Origin: Ignavibacteriota bacterium
GTDB taxonomy: Bacteria; Bacteroidota; Ignavibacteria; Tepidaquicellales; Tepidaquicellaceae
Reading direction: 5' to 3'
Assembly (NCBI GenBank): GCA_026390735.1
Contig: JAPLFJ010000006.1
Location: 1-64,000 of the forward strand
DNA: 64,000 bases
Under the pieces are notes generated by a model, which saw nothing but the letters and a program-made list of their open reading frames with translations, ran no database searches and was not told the DNA's origin. This document shows positions 49,797-60,480 of the stretch, piece after piece (the stretch's first letter is position 1; each line of letters opens with the position of its first letter). The translations under genes were made by a program, and so were the position numbers.

Positions 49797-52655
49797 CTAT
49801 CTTCTGCAAAGAGATTTGAAGTCACAGTATTCGCAGTTCTTTTCGTCTTCCGTCTGTACAAAAGTCTTTGAAGAGTCGTACATTTCCTCGATAATTTTTC
49901 TGATTCCCTTGCCGAATATCTCAAGTTCATCTTTCTTAAACGGTTCCGCCCTCATATATTTTATTCCGTCCCTTATTTCTTTCAAAGGATACAAGCCAGC
50001 CTGGTATGCCTCGCCGCCGTCCCTAAGATAAAGCAGGTACGAATAGAATAATGTCTGAAGGTTTGCCTTTAGTTTTGTATCCACGAATAATTCTTTCCAG
50101 AATTTATCAGGTTCTTTGCTGTCGAACTTTTTTAATCCCGCATCACCAGTCTTGTAATCTATAACAATCTTAATTCCCTTCTCATCATCAACCCTGTCAA
50201 CCTTACCTCCGATGTTCAACTTACATTCTTTTCCCGCTATATTAACAGTTATTTCTTTCTCTATCCAGTCTTCAAGTCCAGATATATGAAAACTCCCTCT
50301 TTTCTTTTCTTCAAGAAGCAATCTTCTTACAAGTTTCTGAATAACTGATTTATAAAGTACATTCCTTCCCTTTTCCTTAAAGTTCAGGGATTTTAATTCT
50401 TTTGAAGATTTTATAAACTTATCAAACACTTCATCAAAATTATTGTCAACCACTTCAATTAATCCGTCCACAGTTTTACTGTTAACATCCTTCCCTTCGT
50501 ATGGAGTGTATAATTCCTGCATCACGCCGTGAAACACGGTCCCGAAGGTTCCTGCACTGAAAACTTCTTCCACTTCATCACCCGCTTCTAGTTTCAGAAC
50601 TTTCTTCAGATAAAACTGAAGACTGCATCCTATATAGTTGTTGATATCACTCGGAGAAATCCTCTTAATATCTTTGAGCATAAACTCTACCAGCGTATCA
50701 TCCTTTTTTACTTCAATCAGTGTGTCTTTAGATGTTTTAACAGTTGGTGATACAATCCTGCCCGTATATTTAATGTTTAGGTTCTTTTCCTTCAGTTCGT
50801 TTTCGATCTGAAGTATGTATCGGCTCTTTTCTTTCACCTCATTTCCAACCTCTGTATCGTAGAAAAGGAATACATTCTTTGCTTTCTGAATGAGACTATA
50901 AAAATAATAAGCCGTGATGTTATCATTATCTTCAAAAGTCGGAAGACCGAAAGCCTTCCTCAGCGAATATGGTATATAGCTTAAACTCACTGCACCCTTC
51001 GGCATCTTCGCCTCGTTCATAGAAAGTATAAACACGTTCTCGAAGTCAAGGTTTCTTGTTTCCAGCAATCCCATCACCTGCAGCCCTTTCAACGGCTCAC
51101 CAGTAAGCACAACACCCGCATTATTCAGAATCTGCATAAGCATATTCCAGAAAGTTATCTGGTTCATCTCAATCCCGTCTATCTCCATTGCATCAGTCAG
51201 CCTGTTCAGTTGTGTTGAAAAGTTGTACAGATATTCCAGTTGAAACATTTTATAATTTGATTCAGCCTCACTGCTCTTTTCAATCCTTACCGCCAGCAGG
51301 TTTATTATATCATTCAGATATTTAATAATCTCACCCACTTCGCTAACAGAAGAAAATATACTTTGAAGCAGTTGTTTTGAATATCCTTCCGGCAGACGGT
51401 CAATAAGTGCATTAGACATATTAACGTACACAACATTATCTTTTCTTATTGAATTAGCCAGCTGGAATATTTCTTTCACTGAAGCAAACTTTATGTACGG
51501 ATGCATCAGTAATCTCAAAACATCTTTATGGTAGAATTTCAGAACACCCTTCTCGGATATTTTATTAATCTGAAGTTTATGAACGATACTTATAAAATTA
51601 TACAACGGGGTAGTCTTCAGAGGCAATCCCATAGTAGCGTTTATATTGTTTGCCTCTTCCGGTAGAGCATACAAGACAGGAAGTAATGTGTTCGAATCGG
51701 GTAAGAGAACCAATGTCTTTTCAGGGGTGGTATTATTTGTCTTCATAAAATTGCTCAGCTCATTACCAAACGTCTTAACCATTCCTGCGTTTAAAGGAGA
51801 ACCTATAACATTTATATTCTTTTCAGAATTGAGGAGTGATTCATCTGACTTAATTACTTCCCCCCCCAGCGTTTTCATATTTCTTCTTAAGAAACTCCCC
51901 GCCTCCTGTCTTTCATCATCCAGATAATATTCATCAGCATCCCAGAGAATCTCTGCAAGCCCTTTATCTTTAAGCGTTTTAAAGATTGTGTGTTCGCATT
52001 TATTTACAGAATTAAACCCCGCAAAATAAATCTTGCCGTATCCTTTAAACAGTTCTTTATTATTTATCTTTTCTGCAATTTCTCTTATTGCCAGACCTTC
52101 ATAAGCAATCCCCTGTTGTACAAGACTTTCTTTAAAATCAGAATAAATATCAAAAAGTCTGTCCCAGATTTTCAGGAAGTTATCTTTGTACTTATTCTCT
52201 GTCTTAATGTTAAGCAGACTGTCCCAGAAAGCTTTTGCCTCTTCTCTTATTTCGGCAGGAAAACCCGATTCAATTTCCTTCTCGTCTTTTATATGCCTGA
52301 ATATCAGCCGTGCATCGACCATATACTTATCAATATCGTCAAAATCTTTAAGCAGCATCTCTCCCCAGCTGTAAAACTGATCGAATGATTCCTCATTAAA
52401 GTACTTCTTATAGGATTTATACAGTTCAAAAAGAAGAGTAAGATTATCACCAAGATTAAAATCAGAGTACTTTGCGATGAAATCGTTAATACTGAATACT
52501 GTTGGTGACCATACAGGTTTTTCTATCATACCTGAAAGACTTTTCTTAAAGTACAAACCTGCTCTGCGAGACGGGAAGACAACCATAACTTCGCCGAGTG
52601 TCTCTTTATGTGTATTGAATATTTTAAGGGCTGTTTTTTCTATGAAGTCAGACAT
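49797..52655 (-). CDS. addB: AddB-like subunit of helicase-nuclease
   Basis: 952 residues. N-terminal AddB/RecC-like inactive helicase region (EVMVVFPSRRAGLYFKKSLSG, without a Walker A), then a C-terminal PD-(D/E)xK nuclease (LNIGGKVDRVDDEKGIKIVIDYKTG; Asp and Lys in the active site). Four Cys for an AddB iron-sulphur staple are visible: one in NNYIGCSLQFYLKKVL and three in CEYCDFKSLCRR at the end. With the 1065-residue AddA-like partner it should resect double-strand breaks for RecA. Overlaps that gene by eight bases. Confidence 0.88.
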   Translation of the reverse strand: MSDFIEKTALKIFNTHKETLGEVMVVFPSRRAGLYFKKSLSGMIEKPVWSPTVFSINDFIAKYSDFNLGDNLTLLFELYKSYKKYFNEESFDQFYSWGEMLLKDFDDIDKYMVDARLIFRHIKDEKEIESGFPAEIREEAKAFWDSLLNIKTENKYKDNFLKIWDRLFDIYSDFKESLVQQGIAYEGLAIREIAEKINNKELFKGYGKIYFAGFNSVNKCEHTIFKTLKDKGLAEILWDADEYYLDDERQEAGSFLRRNMKTLGGEVIKSDESLLNSEKNINVIGSPLNAGMVKTFGNELSNFMKTNNTTPEKTLVLLPDSNTLLPVLYALPEEANNINATMGLPLKTTPLYNFISIVHKLQINKISEKGVLKFYHKDVLRLLMHPYIKFASVKEIFQLANSIRKDNVVYVNMSNALIDRLPEGYSKQLLQSIFSSVSEVGEIIKYLNDIINLLAVRIEKSSEAESNYKMFQLEYLYNFSTQLNRLTDAMEIDGIEMNQITFWNMLMQILNNAGVVLTGEPLKGLQVMGLLETRNLDFENVFILSMNEAKMPKGAVSLSYIPYSLRKAFGLPTFEDNDNITAYYFYSLIQKAKNVFLFYDTEVGNEVKEKSRYILQIENELKEKNLNIKYTGRIVSPTVKTSKDTLIEVKKDDTLVEFMLKDIKRISPSDINNYIGCSLQFYLKKVLKLEAGDEVEEVFSAGTFGTVFHGVMQELYTPYEGKDVNSKTVDGLIEVVDNNFDEVFDKFIKSSKELKSLNFKEKGRNVLYKSVIQKLVRRLLLEEKKRGSFHISGLEDWIEKEITVNIAGKECKLNIGGKVDRVDDEKGIKIVIDYKTGDAGLKKFDSKEPDKFWKELFVDTKLKANLQTLFYSYLLYLRDGGEAYQAGLYPLKEIRDGIKYMRAEPFKKDELEIFGKGIRKIIEEMYDSSKTFVQTEDEKNCEYCDFKSLCRR

Positions 52656-55600
52656 CCTGTTCTCCTTTATTCAGATTTTTTACTGTTACGGTTATTTCGT
52701 CTTTGTAATCATTAATGTACAATATGTATTTATCAACTTTCGTGTATCCCATTTGCCCGAGTATTGCGCCGTATTCATCAAGTTGCTCACAATGGTCTTT
52801 TTCTTCCTTGCCTGTCTTATAATCTATAAGCACTGCAGAATCATCTTTCAGCATAACCCTGTCAGGCCGCAGTACTTTCCCATCTTTTGTTAAAATATCA
52901 GATTCGGGTTTGACTTCCCATTTATCTTCAAACCATTCTTTTGTTTCCCTGTTGTTAATTACTGCAATCAGAAGTTTTCTGTAATCTTCTTTCTCTGTCT
53001 GATTTATAATCCCCTCTATCAATCCTTTACTTAAAGCGCTCTCAATATCGCCTGCTTTGATTATGTATGACAGCAGTTTATGAACCACTACACCTTTATC
53101 AGTTTTAACTTTCATCTTTTCGTTTTCAAATACCTTCAGTTTTTTGTAAGAAGGTCTTATGATAATCTTTTTATAGTAAGGAGTGGAGTTAAAGTTTTCC
53201 ATAGTTTCCAGCCCACCACTTTCAGGCTCATCATCAGGGGCCTTATTTCTTATGCCAATCTCTAATCTGTTATCTTTTATAAACTCTCCGTACTCGTCAG
53301 TGACTGCATCTTTAATAACGTTAGCAATGGAAGCGTTTCTTCCTGCAGGAACGTTAACATAAAGTCTTTCTTTTGGTCTCGTGAAAGAAACATAAAGAAG
53401 GTTAACGTTATCAAGTCGTGTCATCTTTGAAGCCTCGGAATAATCCTTTGCAAAATAAGATTCTGCAGCACTCTGTGTTGCATTAATATAATATGCAGAG
53501 GCTTTATTAAAAGGCGGCTGGTCTGTTGACGTCCATATCTTTTCCTTTTTGCCGTCGAGTTCCAGTCCCCAGTTTGCATAAGGAATTATAACCACCTTGC
53601 TCTCAAGCCCCTTTGACTTATGAATTGTCATAACGCGGACTGAGTTTGCTTCTTCCGGGAGGTTAATAGATATTTCACCCTTCTTTTCTTCCCAGTACTC
53701 GAGGAAGGATGCCGCATCCGATTCTTTTTCGGAGTTATACTTAAACACTTCATCGATAAATTTTATAAGATAAGGGTCAGCTTCCTTATTAAGTTTAAAT
53801 ATTCCTATTATGTGTTCGACAAGTTCATAAGATGTAAGGTTGTTCAGCACAGGAAGCCTTTTAGGTTTCTCATTTTCTTTAAAGAACTCATCGGGCATTA
53901 ATCCGAGAAACAGTTTACCATCATAATCTTTAGAGTCAAAGAACAAATTTTTCAGAGCTATATCTTTATTCTCAATCTTTGCATAGTTGTACAGCATTTC
54001 AGTTCTTGCAAGCATGTCTGTGCTGTCTGTAATAAACCGTAATGCACCGAGAATAAGATTAACTTTCGGTGAATTCTTAACCAGCAAGGAAAGAGATGAC
54101 ACAACATCATAACCTTCTTCTGTAATAACCTGTGATACTTCCCTGCTGTTATCAGCCGTTCTAACAAGCACCAGTATATCCTTTGGTTTATACCCGTCTT
54201 TTTTCAGCTCATATAAAATCTCCTTAACTCTTTGGTTAGAGAATTCATTCGTAGATATTTCACTGTCTTTAGCGTAATCGAAAAAGTTTATGTTTATATA
54301 CCCTGAGTTTTTACTGCCGTTATTCTTCTGGCACAGCAGATTTTCCTCGTATGATTTAGCAAGGTATTCGTTCTCGCCTTCGTGTTTTTCACTGTTAACA
54401 ATATTATTCTTAAACCTGAGGAAGAACCGGTTATTAAAATCTACAATCTCTTTATGAGACCTGTAGTTTACGCTGAGTGTATCTTTTTGTATCATATCCT
54501 GGAACCCTGCAAGGTCGCGTTCAACGCCTTCAAGAAGCAAACGCATATCGCCATTACGCCATCTGTAAATAGACTGCTTGACGTCACCAACGATAAGCGA
54601 AGTATTATTCTCGCTAAGGGAGTTTACTATTAAAGGTTTGATGTTATTCCACTGAAACTCAGATGTATCCTGAAATTCATCGAGCATAAAGTGTTTCAGT
54701 TTTACGCCAACCTTTTCATAAATGAAGGGAGAGATATCATCACTTATCAGAATGCGGAGAAAGTTATTGATGTCTGTCGAAAGTATTGTACGGTTATCTT
54801 TTCTGTAAGTGTTTAACAGACTCAGCAAATCAGAGAATACTCCGATGTTATATATTGTCCTGAAAACAACGTCCGAAGTAATATATGCTTTAACATTCGA
54901 ATCGTAATACCCCACTAATTCCGCGAATAACCTGTCAACGGTATCTGCATAAGAAGACTTTGACTTAAAAATGCTGTTACCTTCATCAATACGTTTTCTT
55001 AGAGTTTTATAGGGCTCCGCAAAATCACCTTTGCTGATTTTAATGCAGTAATTAATGATGCTTGTGGAGTTTCCTCCCACCAGGTCTTTAGTATCAACTT
55101 TATTCAGGTCTATAATATCCGTTATTTCATTCGCGTATTTCGTCATTTTTGACTCGAAGGAGTACTTCACCTTCCTTATTTCATCAATAAGCACTTTTGT
55201 CTGTTCTTTGCTTTCATATACATCGTCTTCCTTCATCTTAATCTTTCTCTGCCAGAACTGTTCGTTGAATATTTCTTTTCCGATTGTATTAATATCTTTA
55301 TCTATATTCCACGTGTACCCTTCGTCAAGTTTATACATTATATAATCTTCGATGTACTTTGTGAGGAATTCATCAGTCCCGATAGTATCCAGCAGTTGAT
55401 TAGTCAGTTCATCAAGGACGGCCGCCGAATCGAGTTCAAGGTTGAAACCTACAGGCAGTCCGAGTTCTTTAGCAAAAGATTTAATAATCCTTATACAAAA
55501 ACTATCGATAGTACTTATGTTAAAGTTGGAATAATCGTGAAGTATACTGCACAGGACATCAGCCGCAGTTTTCCTGAGGTTAAAATTCTTTGTCGGAACG

Positions 55601-55845
55601 CCTCTTGCTTTCAGGTCAGAAACAATCTCTTCGCCAAGTTTCTGCTCTCCACCACCGGATAGTTTCACAAGATACTCAATCACCCTTGTTTTCATTTCTT
55701 CGGTTGCCTTATTCGTGAAAGTGATAGCCAGAATATTCCTGTAATTTCCGGGATTTGTAAACGCAAGGTTTAAATACTCTTTTACGAGTGTACGTGTCTT
55801 CCCCGAACCCGCCGAAGCCTGATATATCAATAAATTTTTACTCAT
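52648..55845 (-). CDS. addA: AddA-like UvrD-family helicase-nuclease
   Basis: 1065 residues. Walker A ASAGSGKT (10-17), motif II DEFQDTSEFQW, motif III/IV region VGDVKQSIYRWRNGD, motif V VMTIHKSKGLESKVV, motif VI LLYVSFTRPKERLYV, and a C-terminal RecB-type nuclease (RPDRVMLKDDSAVLIDYKTG). It is the motor subunit of an AddAB-type recombination enzyme. It starts the two-gene operon. Confidence 0.93.
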   Translation of the reverse strand: MSKNLLIYQASAGSGKTRTLVKEYLNLAFTNPGNYRNILAITFTNKATEEMKTRVIEYLVKLSGGGEQKLGEEIVSDLKARGVPTKNFNLRKTAADVLCSILHDYSNFNISTIDSFCIRIIKSFAKELGLPVGFNLELDSAAVLDELTNQLLDTIGTDEFLTKYIEDYIMYKLDEGYTWNIDKDINTIGKEIFNEQFWQRKIKMKEDDVYESKEQTKVLIDEIRKVKYSFESKMTKYANEITDIIDLNKVDTKDLVGGNSTSIINYCIKISKGDFAEPYKTLRKRIDEGNSIFKSKSSYADTVDRLFAELVGYYDSNVKAYITSDVVFRTIYNIGVFSDLLSLLNTYRKDNRTILSTDINNFLRILISDDISPFIYEKVGVKLKHFMLDEFQDTSEFQWNNIKPLIVNSLSENNTSLIVGDVKQSIYRWRNGDMRLLLEGVERDLAGFQDMIQKDTLSVNYRSHKEIVDFNNRFFLRFKNNIVNSEKHEGENEYLAKSYEENLLCQKNNGSKNSGYININFFDYAKDSEISTNEFSNQRVKEILYELKKDGYKPKDILVLVRTADNSREVSQVITEEGYDVVSSLSLLVKNSPKVNLILGALRFITDSTDMLARTEMLYNYAKIENKDIALKNLFFDSKDYDGKLFLGLMPDEFFKENEKPKRLPVLNNLTSYELVEHIIGIFKLNKEADPYLIKFIDEVFKYNSEKESDAASFLEYWEEKKGEISINLPEEANSVRVMTIHKSKGLESKVVIIPYANWGLELDGKKEKIWTSTDQPPFNKASAYYINATQSAAESYFAKDYSEASKMTRLDNVNLLYVSFTRPKERLYVNVPAGRNASIANVIKDAVTDEYGEFIKDNRLEIGIRNKAPDDEPESGGLETMENFNSTPYYKKIIIRPSYKKLKVFENEKMKVKTDKGVVVHKLLSYIIKAGDIESALSKGLIEGIINQTEKEDYRKLLIAVINNRETKEWFEDKWEVKPESDILTKDGKVLRPDRVMLKDDSAVLIDYKTGKEEKDHCEQLDEYGAILGQMGYTKVDKYILYINDYKDEITVTVKNLNKGEQDV

Positions 55846-56032
55846 GTTGTTTTTTAATCTTGTACAAACTTACATAATATATTCAAGAAAATATTATCAT
55901 TTCGTGAGAATTTATTGGGAAACATATTTTTACAGACCTGTTTTAAATATTTGTAAAAATATATTGATAATTAATACTGTATTTTATATGTTATTTTCTA
56001 AAGGTGATATTTTCATAAATTAAAACAATGAA

Positions 56033-57910
56033 ATGAAAAAACTATTTACTTCTCTCGTATTACTATTACTGGTAATATTTCAGAATTCTTTTTCACAGAG
56101 TTTTCAAAGTGGAATGAATCTTCAAGGTCAGGAAGTTAAGCCAAGAGTCGTTAACGTTTCTGAATTACCGCAGTCGGTAATGCTATTGGAACAAAACTAT
56201 ACTCAGGAAAGAGGCAAACTGCCTGCTGACAGGAACACAGGTGACATGAAATCTTTAATAAGGGCACAAGAAGATAAAGCCACAAACGGTCCATCGCTAA
56301 GCATAAAAGGTTATGCAGGTCCGAATAAAAACGGATGGCAGCCTGCTGATGCAGACATTGCAACAGGAATGTTACATGTAATGGTTGTGACAAATGAACA
56401 ATTTCATATTTACGGCAGGAATAATTCTTTACCGCTAATTACCAGTAACACATTACAGAGTTTTTTCGGCAGACCAGGAAAGAATGTGTTTGACCCAAAA
56501 GTAGTTTATGACCCATGGAGAAACAGATGGATAATGCTGGCTTTTGAAAGAGACGGATTGTTTGCATATTACTGGCTTGCAGTATCACAAACGAGTGACC
56601 CTACAGGTTCATGGTGGACATACCAGTTCAACGCTCACATAGACGCATCCACTACAACAACAAACTGGGCAGATTATCCCGGATTAGGTATCACATCTTA
56701 TGATTCGCCATCGGATTCAACTTCGATAATTATTACATCGAATCAATATAATCAGGCAGATGCATTTCAATATGCAAAAATCAGGGTTCTGAAAGCAAAA
56801 CAGGTTTACGCAGGTCAGTCAGCCGGCTATTGGGATTTCTGGAATATGACAGATGCAAATGCAGGTAAGTCATTTACAGTAAAACCCGCGGTTCAGTGGT
56901 GGACAACTGCTTACGGGACAGCATATTTAGCCAATACTTATGGAGGTTCAAACAATTATTATACCATCTGGAGAATAGACAAACCATTATGGTGGTCAGC
57001 AACGGGCGGTATAACTTTAACAAGACAGTCCACAATTACAGTAAATGCATATTCTGTTCCAACGAGTGTTAAGCAACCCGGAAGCGTTATAGTAGATGCC
57101 GGCGACTGCAGGACACAGGATATAATATTAACCAAAGGAACAAATTCAAGTAACGTTGCAAAGTTATTCATGTATACTGCGGTTCCTTCAAAATATGCAT
57201 GGACAGTAAATGATACTAACAGCGTAATCTCATACTGCAAACTTAACGTAACAGATAACACAGTTGATGCACAGCAATTGTTCGGCAGCACGGGTCTCTG
57301 GTTCACATATCCGAAAGTAGCCCCTAAATATAAAACACCTTATAATTCAGATACAGTATTCATTTCATACATATCAGGCGGAGCCTCTGTTTATAATGAA
57401 TCAAGAGTAATAGCTCACGACAGAGCAACAGGAATCGGCCCATCGTATTTAATACAGGCAGGTGGCACAGCACACTACGGTTCATTCAGATTCGGCGATT
57501 ATTCGGGTGCCTGTATAGACCCATTGCAGAATGGGAATGTATGGGTTGTTTCGATGAGAAATAACAATTCAAACTGGGGAACGGGAATCGGATACGTAAG
57601 CACAACAGCAATTTCAGGGATATCTCAGGAAAACGAATTCATACCAAGCAAATACACACTGAGCCAGAACTACCCTAACCCATTTAACCCGACTACAATA
57701 ATATCATTCGGATTACCAAAGTCAGAAAATGTATCATTAAGAATTTACAATTCACTCGGAAAAGAAGTTGCAACTTTAATGAATACAAACTTAGAAGCAG
57801 GTAACTATAAAGTTGACTTTGACGCGACTAATCTTACAAGCGGAATTTATTTCTACAAATTAACCGCAGGTTCGAATACTCTTTCAAAGAAAATGTTATT
57901 AATAAAATAA
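56033..57910 (+). CDS. Large secreted protein with C-terminal sorting domain
   Basis: 625 residues. Signal peptide (KKLFTSLVLLLLVIFQNSFSQ). The body (about 90-540) has VFDPKVVYDPWRNRWIMLAFERD, DPTGSWWTYQFNA and YPGLGITSYD segments that recur in a family of Bacteroidota surface proteins of unknown function, with many Trp and Tyr. C-terminal sorting domain starts YTLSQNYPNPFNPTTIISFG and ends KKMLLIK. It is monocistronic and followed by a terminator. Probably surface-attached; activity unknown. Confidence 0.87.
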   Translation: MKKLFTSLVLLLLVIFQNSFSQSFQSGMNLQGQEVKPRVVNVSELPQSVMLLEQNYTQERGKLPADRNTGDMKSLIRAQEDKATNGPSLSIKGYAGPNKNGWQPADADIATGMLHVMVVTNEQFHIYGRNNSLPLITSNTLQSFFGRPGKNVFDPKVVYDPWRNRWIMLAFERDGLFAYYWLAVSQTSDPTGSWWTYQFNAHIDASTTTTNWADYPGLGITSYDSPSDSTSIIITSNQYNQADAFQYAKIRVLKAKQVYAGQSAGYWDFWNMTDANAGKSFTVKPAVQWWTTAYGTAYLANTYGGSNNYYTIWRIDKPLWWSATGGITLTRQSTITVNAYSVPTSVKQPGSVIVDAGDCRTQDIILTKGTNSSNVAKLFMYTAVPSKYAWTVNDTNSVISYCKLNVTDNTVDAQQLFGSTGLWFTYPKVAPKYKTPYNSDTVFISYISGGASVYNESRVIAHDRATGIGPSYLIQAGGTAHYGSFRFGDYSGACIDPLQNGNVWVVSMRNNNSNWGTGIGYVSTTAISGISQENEFIPSKYTLSQNYPNPFNPTTIISFGLPKSENVSLRIYNSLGKEVATLMNTNLEAGNYKVDFDATNLTSGIYFYKLTAGSNTLSKKMLLIK

Positions 57911-57920
57911 GGATTACATA

Positions 57921-57951
57921 CAGGCGTTCCCGGTTTATGCGGGAACGCCTG
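57921..57951 (+). terminator. Intrinsic terminator
   Basis: CAGGCGTTCCCG and CGGGAACGCCTG form a 12-bp perfect stem with a 7-nt loop after the 625-residue gene. Few Ts follow, so efficiency is uncertain. Confidence 0.8.
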
Positions 57952-57977
57952 TTATTTAAAAAGTTTAAATATTAAGA

Positions 57978-58292
57978 ATGAAGAGATTTGCGTTATACAG
58001 TTTAGTATTGCTGACAGCAATCGGAATAGTTTTCATTTCGATGAGGTTTGTATCATCAAAAGATATAAGCGGCAAATACACTGGAAAAGATACTATACAG
58101 CAAGGTTGCAGTAAAACCGAGGTAACTCCAAACAGTACCGACAAATGCGGTAAATGCTGTTGTAAGAAGAGTTGTGATAAGAGTTCAAAAGAAGAAAAGA
58201 AAGATGAAGAAGTTCCAATCGGAAAGAATCCAAACCTTAACAATCCTGACACAACAAAAAGTAATATAACCCCGCAGGAAGTAAAACAGTAA
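57978..58292 (+). CDS. Small Cys/Lys-rich exported or membrane-anchored protein
   Basis: 104 residues. An N-terminal hydrophobic segment (about 4-24) may be a signal anchor. A central CGKCCCKKSCDKSSKEEKK cluster places five Cys in ten residues between charged stretches; the tail is low-complexity. I do not recognise a family. The cluster could bind metal or form disulphides. It is six bases ahead of the next sorted protein, so the two are probably co-expressed. Confidence 0.65.
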   Translation: MKRFALYSLVLLTAIGIVFISMRFVSSKDISGKYTGKDTIQQGCSKTEVTPNSTDKCGKCCCKKSCDKSSKEEKKDEEVPIGKNPNLNNPDTTKSNITPQEVKQ

Positions 58293-58298
58293 AGTCTT

Positions 58299-59609
58299 AT
58301 GACACGAATATTAACAGTGGTATCAGCAATTATGTTTTTTGCTATACCACTGTTTTCACAAAATACCTGGACTAAACAAACATCAGGTTACAGCGAGAAT
58401 TTCAGGAAAGTAGTTTTCAGTGATTCTTTGTACGGATGGATAGCCGGAGATTCGGGACTGATAGTAAATACTACAAACGGAGGAAACAACTGGGTTACTC
58501 AAAAGAGAAATCCAAATGACTACATAATAGATATCTCTTTTCTCAACAGATTATACGGATGGTGCATCGCCTGGATGATTTCGGGCAGCAATATGCAGTC
58601 AATAATATACTCAACAACAAACGGAGGGAATAACTGGACAACGACAGTGTATCCGGATTCCACAACATTACTTAACACGGTTTATTTTTTAAATTCATCT
58701 ACGGGTTTTTTAGGAACCACATACAGTTCAACAAAATCAATCTTAAAAACTACCAACGGAGGGAACAACTGGTATCCTGCAAACGTTGATACAAACTTTG
58801 CGGCATCTTTTCCGGTAAAGACATTCAAATTCATTGATTCCAACACAGGAATTGCGGCAGGCGGATACCTTGATGTATGCGGAGTCGTATGGAAAACAAC
58901 TGACGGTGGAATCAGCTGGACGTCAGGAATGGTTGGAAGCGAGCCATATAACTCAATAGCATTCCCGAATACAAACACTGTAGTAATAGCAGGAGGAGAT
59001 TATGAATACGGAGTAAGCATAAACTACTCTACAAACAGAGGAGTGAACTGGAATACTTACTTTACGGGATACTTTGGAATAGGCTATTCCCTGTCATTCA
59101 GGACCGCAACTGAAGGATGGATTGCGACAGGTTTTTCCCAGATGTTTCTGAAGTCAACAAATTCAGGATTGAGCTGGGTTAATGAGGACACACCAGACAG
59201 CACAGCAATATACTCACTTACTTTTCCAAATCAAAGAACTGGATGGGCTGTGGGCGACAATGGTGCAATATTAAAATTCAGCGGTGACCCGATAGGAATA
59301 ATAAATACTGAAGGAAAAGTACCTGATTCATATTCGCTAAGCCAGAACTATCCAAACCCGTTTAATCCGTCTACAGTTATCCGTTATCAGTTGTCCGTTG
59401 TCAGTTATGTATTGCTAAAGGTTTATGATTTGCAGGGACAGGAGGTGAAGACTCTTGTAAAAGAGAGGTTGAATGCAGGAACGTATGAGGTGAAGTTTGA
59501 TGCCCGCCTCGGCGGGTCTTCGAGTGAGTTGACGAGCGGAGTGTATTTTTACAGTTTGAGTGCAAACGGGAAAGTGATACAAACACGTAAGATGGTAGTC
59601 CTGAAATAG
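58299..59609 (+). CDS. Secreted Ycf48/BNR-like protein with sorting domain
   Basis: 436 residues. Signal peptide, then beta-propeller blades with NTTNGGNNWVT, STTNGGNNWTT, KTTNGGNNWYP, KTTDGGISWTS and GWAVGDNGAILK motifs, as in the two paralogues near 33 kb. The C-terminal sorting domain begins YSLSQNYPNPFNPSTVIRYQL and ends KMVVLK. It contains an in-frame GC-rich insert coding for ARLGGSSSEL. Exported by a type IX-like system, function unknown. Confidence 0.87.
   Translation: MTRILTVVSAIMFFAIPLFSQNTWTKQTSGYSENFRKVVFSDSLYGWIAGDSGLIVNTTNGGNNWVTQKRNPNDYIIDISFLNRLYGWCIAWMISGSNMQSIIYSTTNGGNNWTTTVYPDSTTLLNTVYFLNSSTGFLGTTYSSTKSILKTTNGGNNWYPANVDTNFAASFPVKTFKFIDSNTGIAAGGYLDVCGVVWKTTDGGISWTSGMVGSEPYNSIAFPNTNTVVIAGGDYEYGVSINYSTNRGVNWNTYFTGYFGIGYSLSFRTATEGWIATGFSQMFLKSTNSGLSWVNEDTPDSTAIYSLTFPNQRTGWAVGDNGAILKFSGDPIGIINTEGKVPDSYSLSQNYPNPFNPSTVIRYQLSVVSYVLLKVYDLQGQEVKTLVKERLNAGTYEVKFDARLGGSSSELTSGVYFYSLSANGKVIQTRKMVVLK
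59508..59530. repeat. In-frame GC-rich palindromic insert, second example
   Basis: CCCGCCTCGGCGGGTC is a strong hairpin-forming element inside the sorting-domain codons and matches the element at 33436-33470 (13 of 15 bases over its core). Confidence 0.7.
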
Positions 59610-59624
59610 TTTCCGATTTAAGGT

Positions 59625-60383
59625 CTAATCGTCATACTTTATTATATTTTTGGTGTAGTCTTTCTTTTTATCTTCGGGAATAAAATCAACAAGTTCTTCG
59701 AAGAAAGTGTCAGTCCATTCGTACTTATTCTTCAGGTCATTATACTTAACAGCAGCAACCATAAGATAAGCTTTCTCTGCTAAGTACTTAACCTGTTCAG
59801 CTCTGTAATACTGACGGAATCTTAAAGAAGTATATACATCACCGCTATCCTGTTCAATCGTTTGAAAATCAGTACCCGAGTAAAAACTTTTCCTCCTTAT
59901 AAAACCATCATCAACTTCATCAAAATATCTGTCAAGAATAAATACACAGAATACATCATAAGGCGGTTCAAGATGCTTGGGGATTGCACGTTCGAGTTTA
60001 AAATCGAATGTAATGTAAGAATCTTCAATAACAATGTTCTTAACAGAACTTTTGTCAAAGCTGACAGGAGTAATTCCAATGCCGGAAAGTAAACGTTCAT
60101 AAGCGACAAAGTCTTTATTACGAATCATAAGTTTAGTGTTGTCGTTCAAACCTTCAACATCAAGAGTTTTCCAGAATTCTCTGAGTTTAGGACAGCGGCG
60201 AAGTTCGTGATTAAGTCTTTGCCTTCTCGAGAAAACTTTTCGCATAGTTTTCACTTTTTCGCTCTTAGTATTATACCTGCTTGGCACGGGAGAAATATAC
60301 GGTTTACCATATCTTAAGCGGGAAATAAAATTTCCGAATTTACCTCTTAGTTTTCCAAAGGAGCTTTTATCAAAATACGCCAT
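59625..60383 (-). CDS. Conserved hypothetical protein
   Basis: 252 residues, no signal peptide and no membrane helix. The N-terminal 60 residues are rich in Arg/Lys (FGKLRGKFGNFISRLRYGKPYISPVPSRY, then RKVFSRRQRLNHELRRCPKLREFW) and loosely recall DUF6266-like proteins of Bacteroidota; the rest appears to be a beta-rich domain. The compact start and good coding character support a real gene. The role is unknown. It is convergent with the sorted-protein gene and followed on its upstream side by array locus B. Confidence 0.7.
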   Translation of the reverse strand: MAYFDKSSFGKLRGKFGNFISRLRYGKPYISPVPSRYNTKSEKVKTMRKVFSRRQRLNHELRRCPKLREFWKTLDVEGLNDNTKLMIRNKDFVAYERLLSGIGITPVSFDKSSVKNIVIEDSYITFDFKLERAIPKHLEPPYDVFCVFILDRYFDEVDDGFIRRKSFYSGTDFQTIEQDSGDVYTSLRFRQYYRAEQVKYLAEKAYLMVAAVKYNDLKNKYEWTDTFFEELVDFIPEDKKKDYTKNIIKYDD

Positions 60384-60480
60384 ACAAAGAATAAGGTTGA
60401 TTTGCGATAAAATATAAAATTATAAGGAACAAATGAATGGAATAAAATGAATACGGCAATAATTATTTCAGAGAAAAGGC

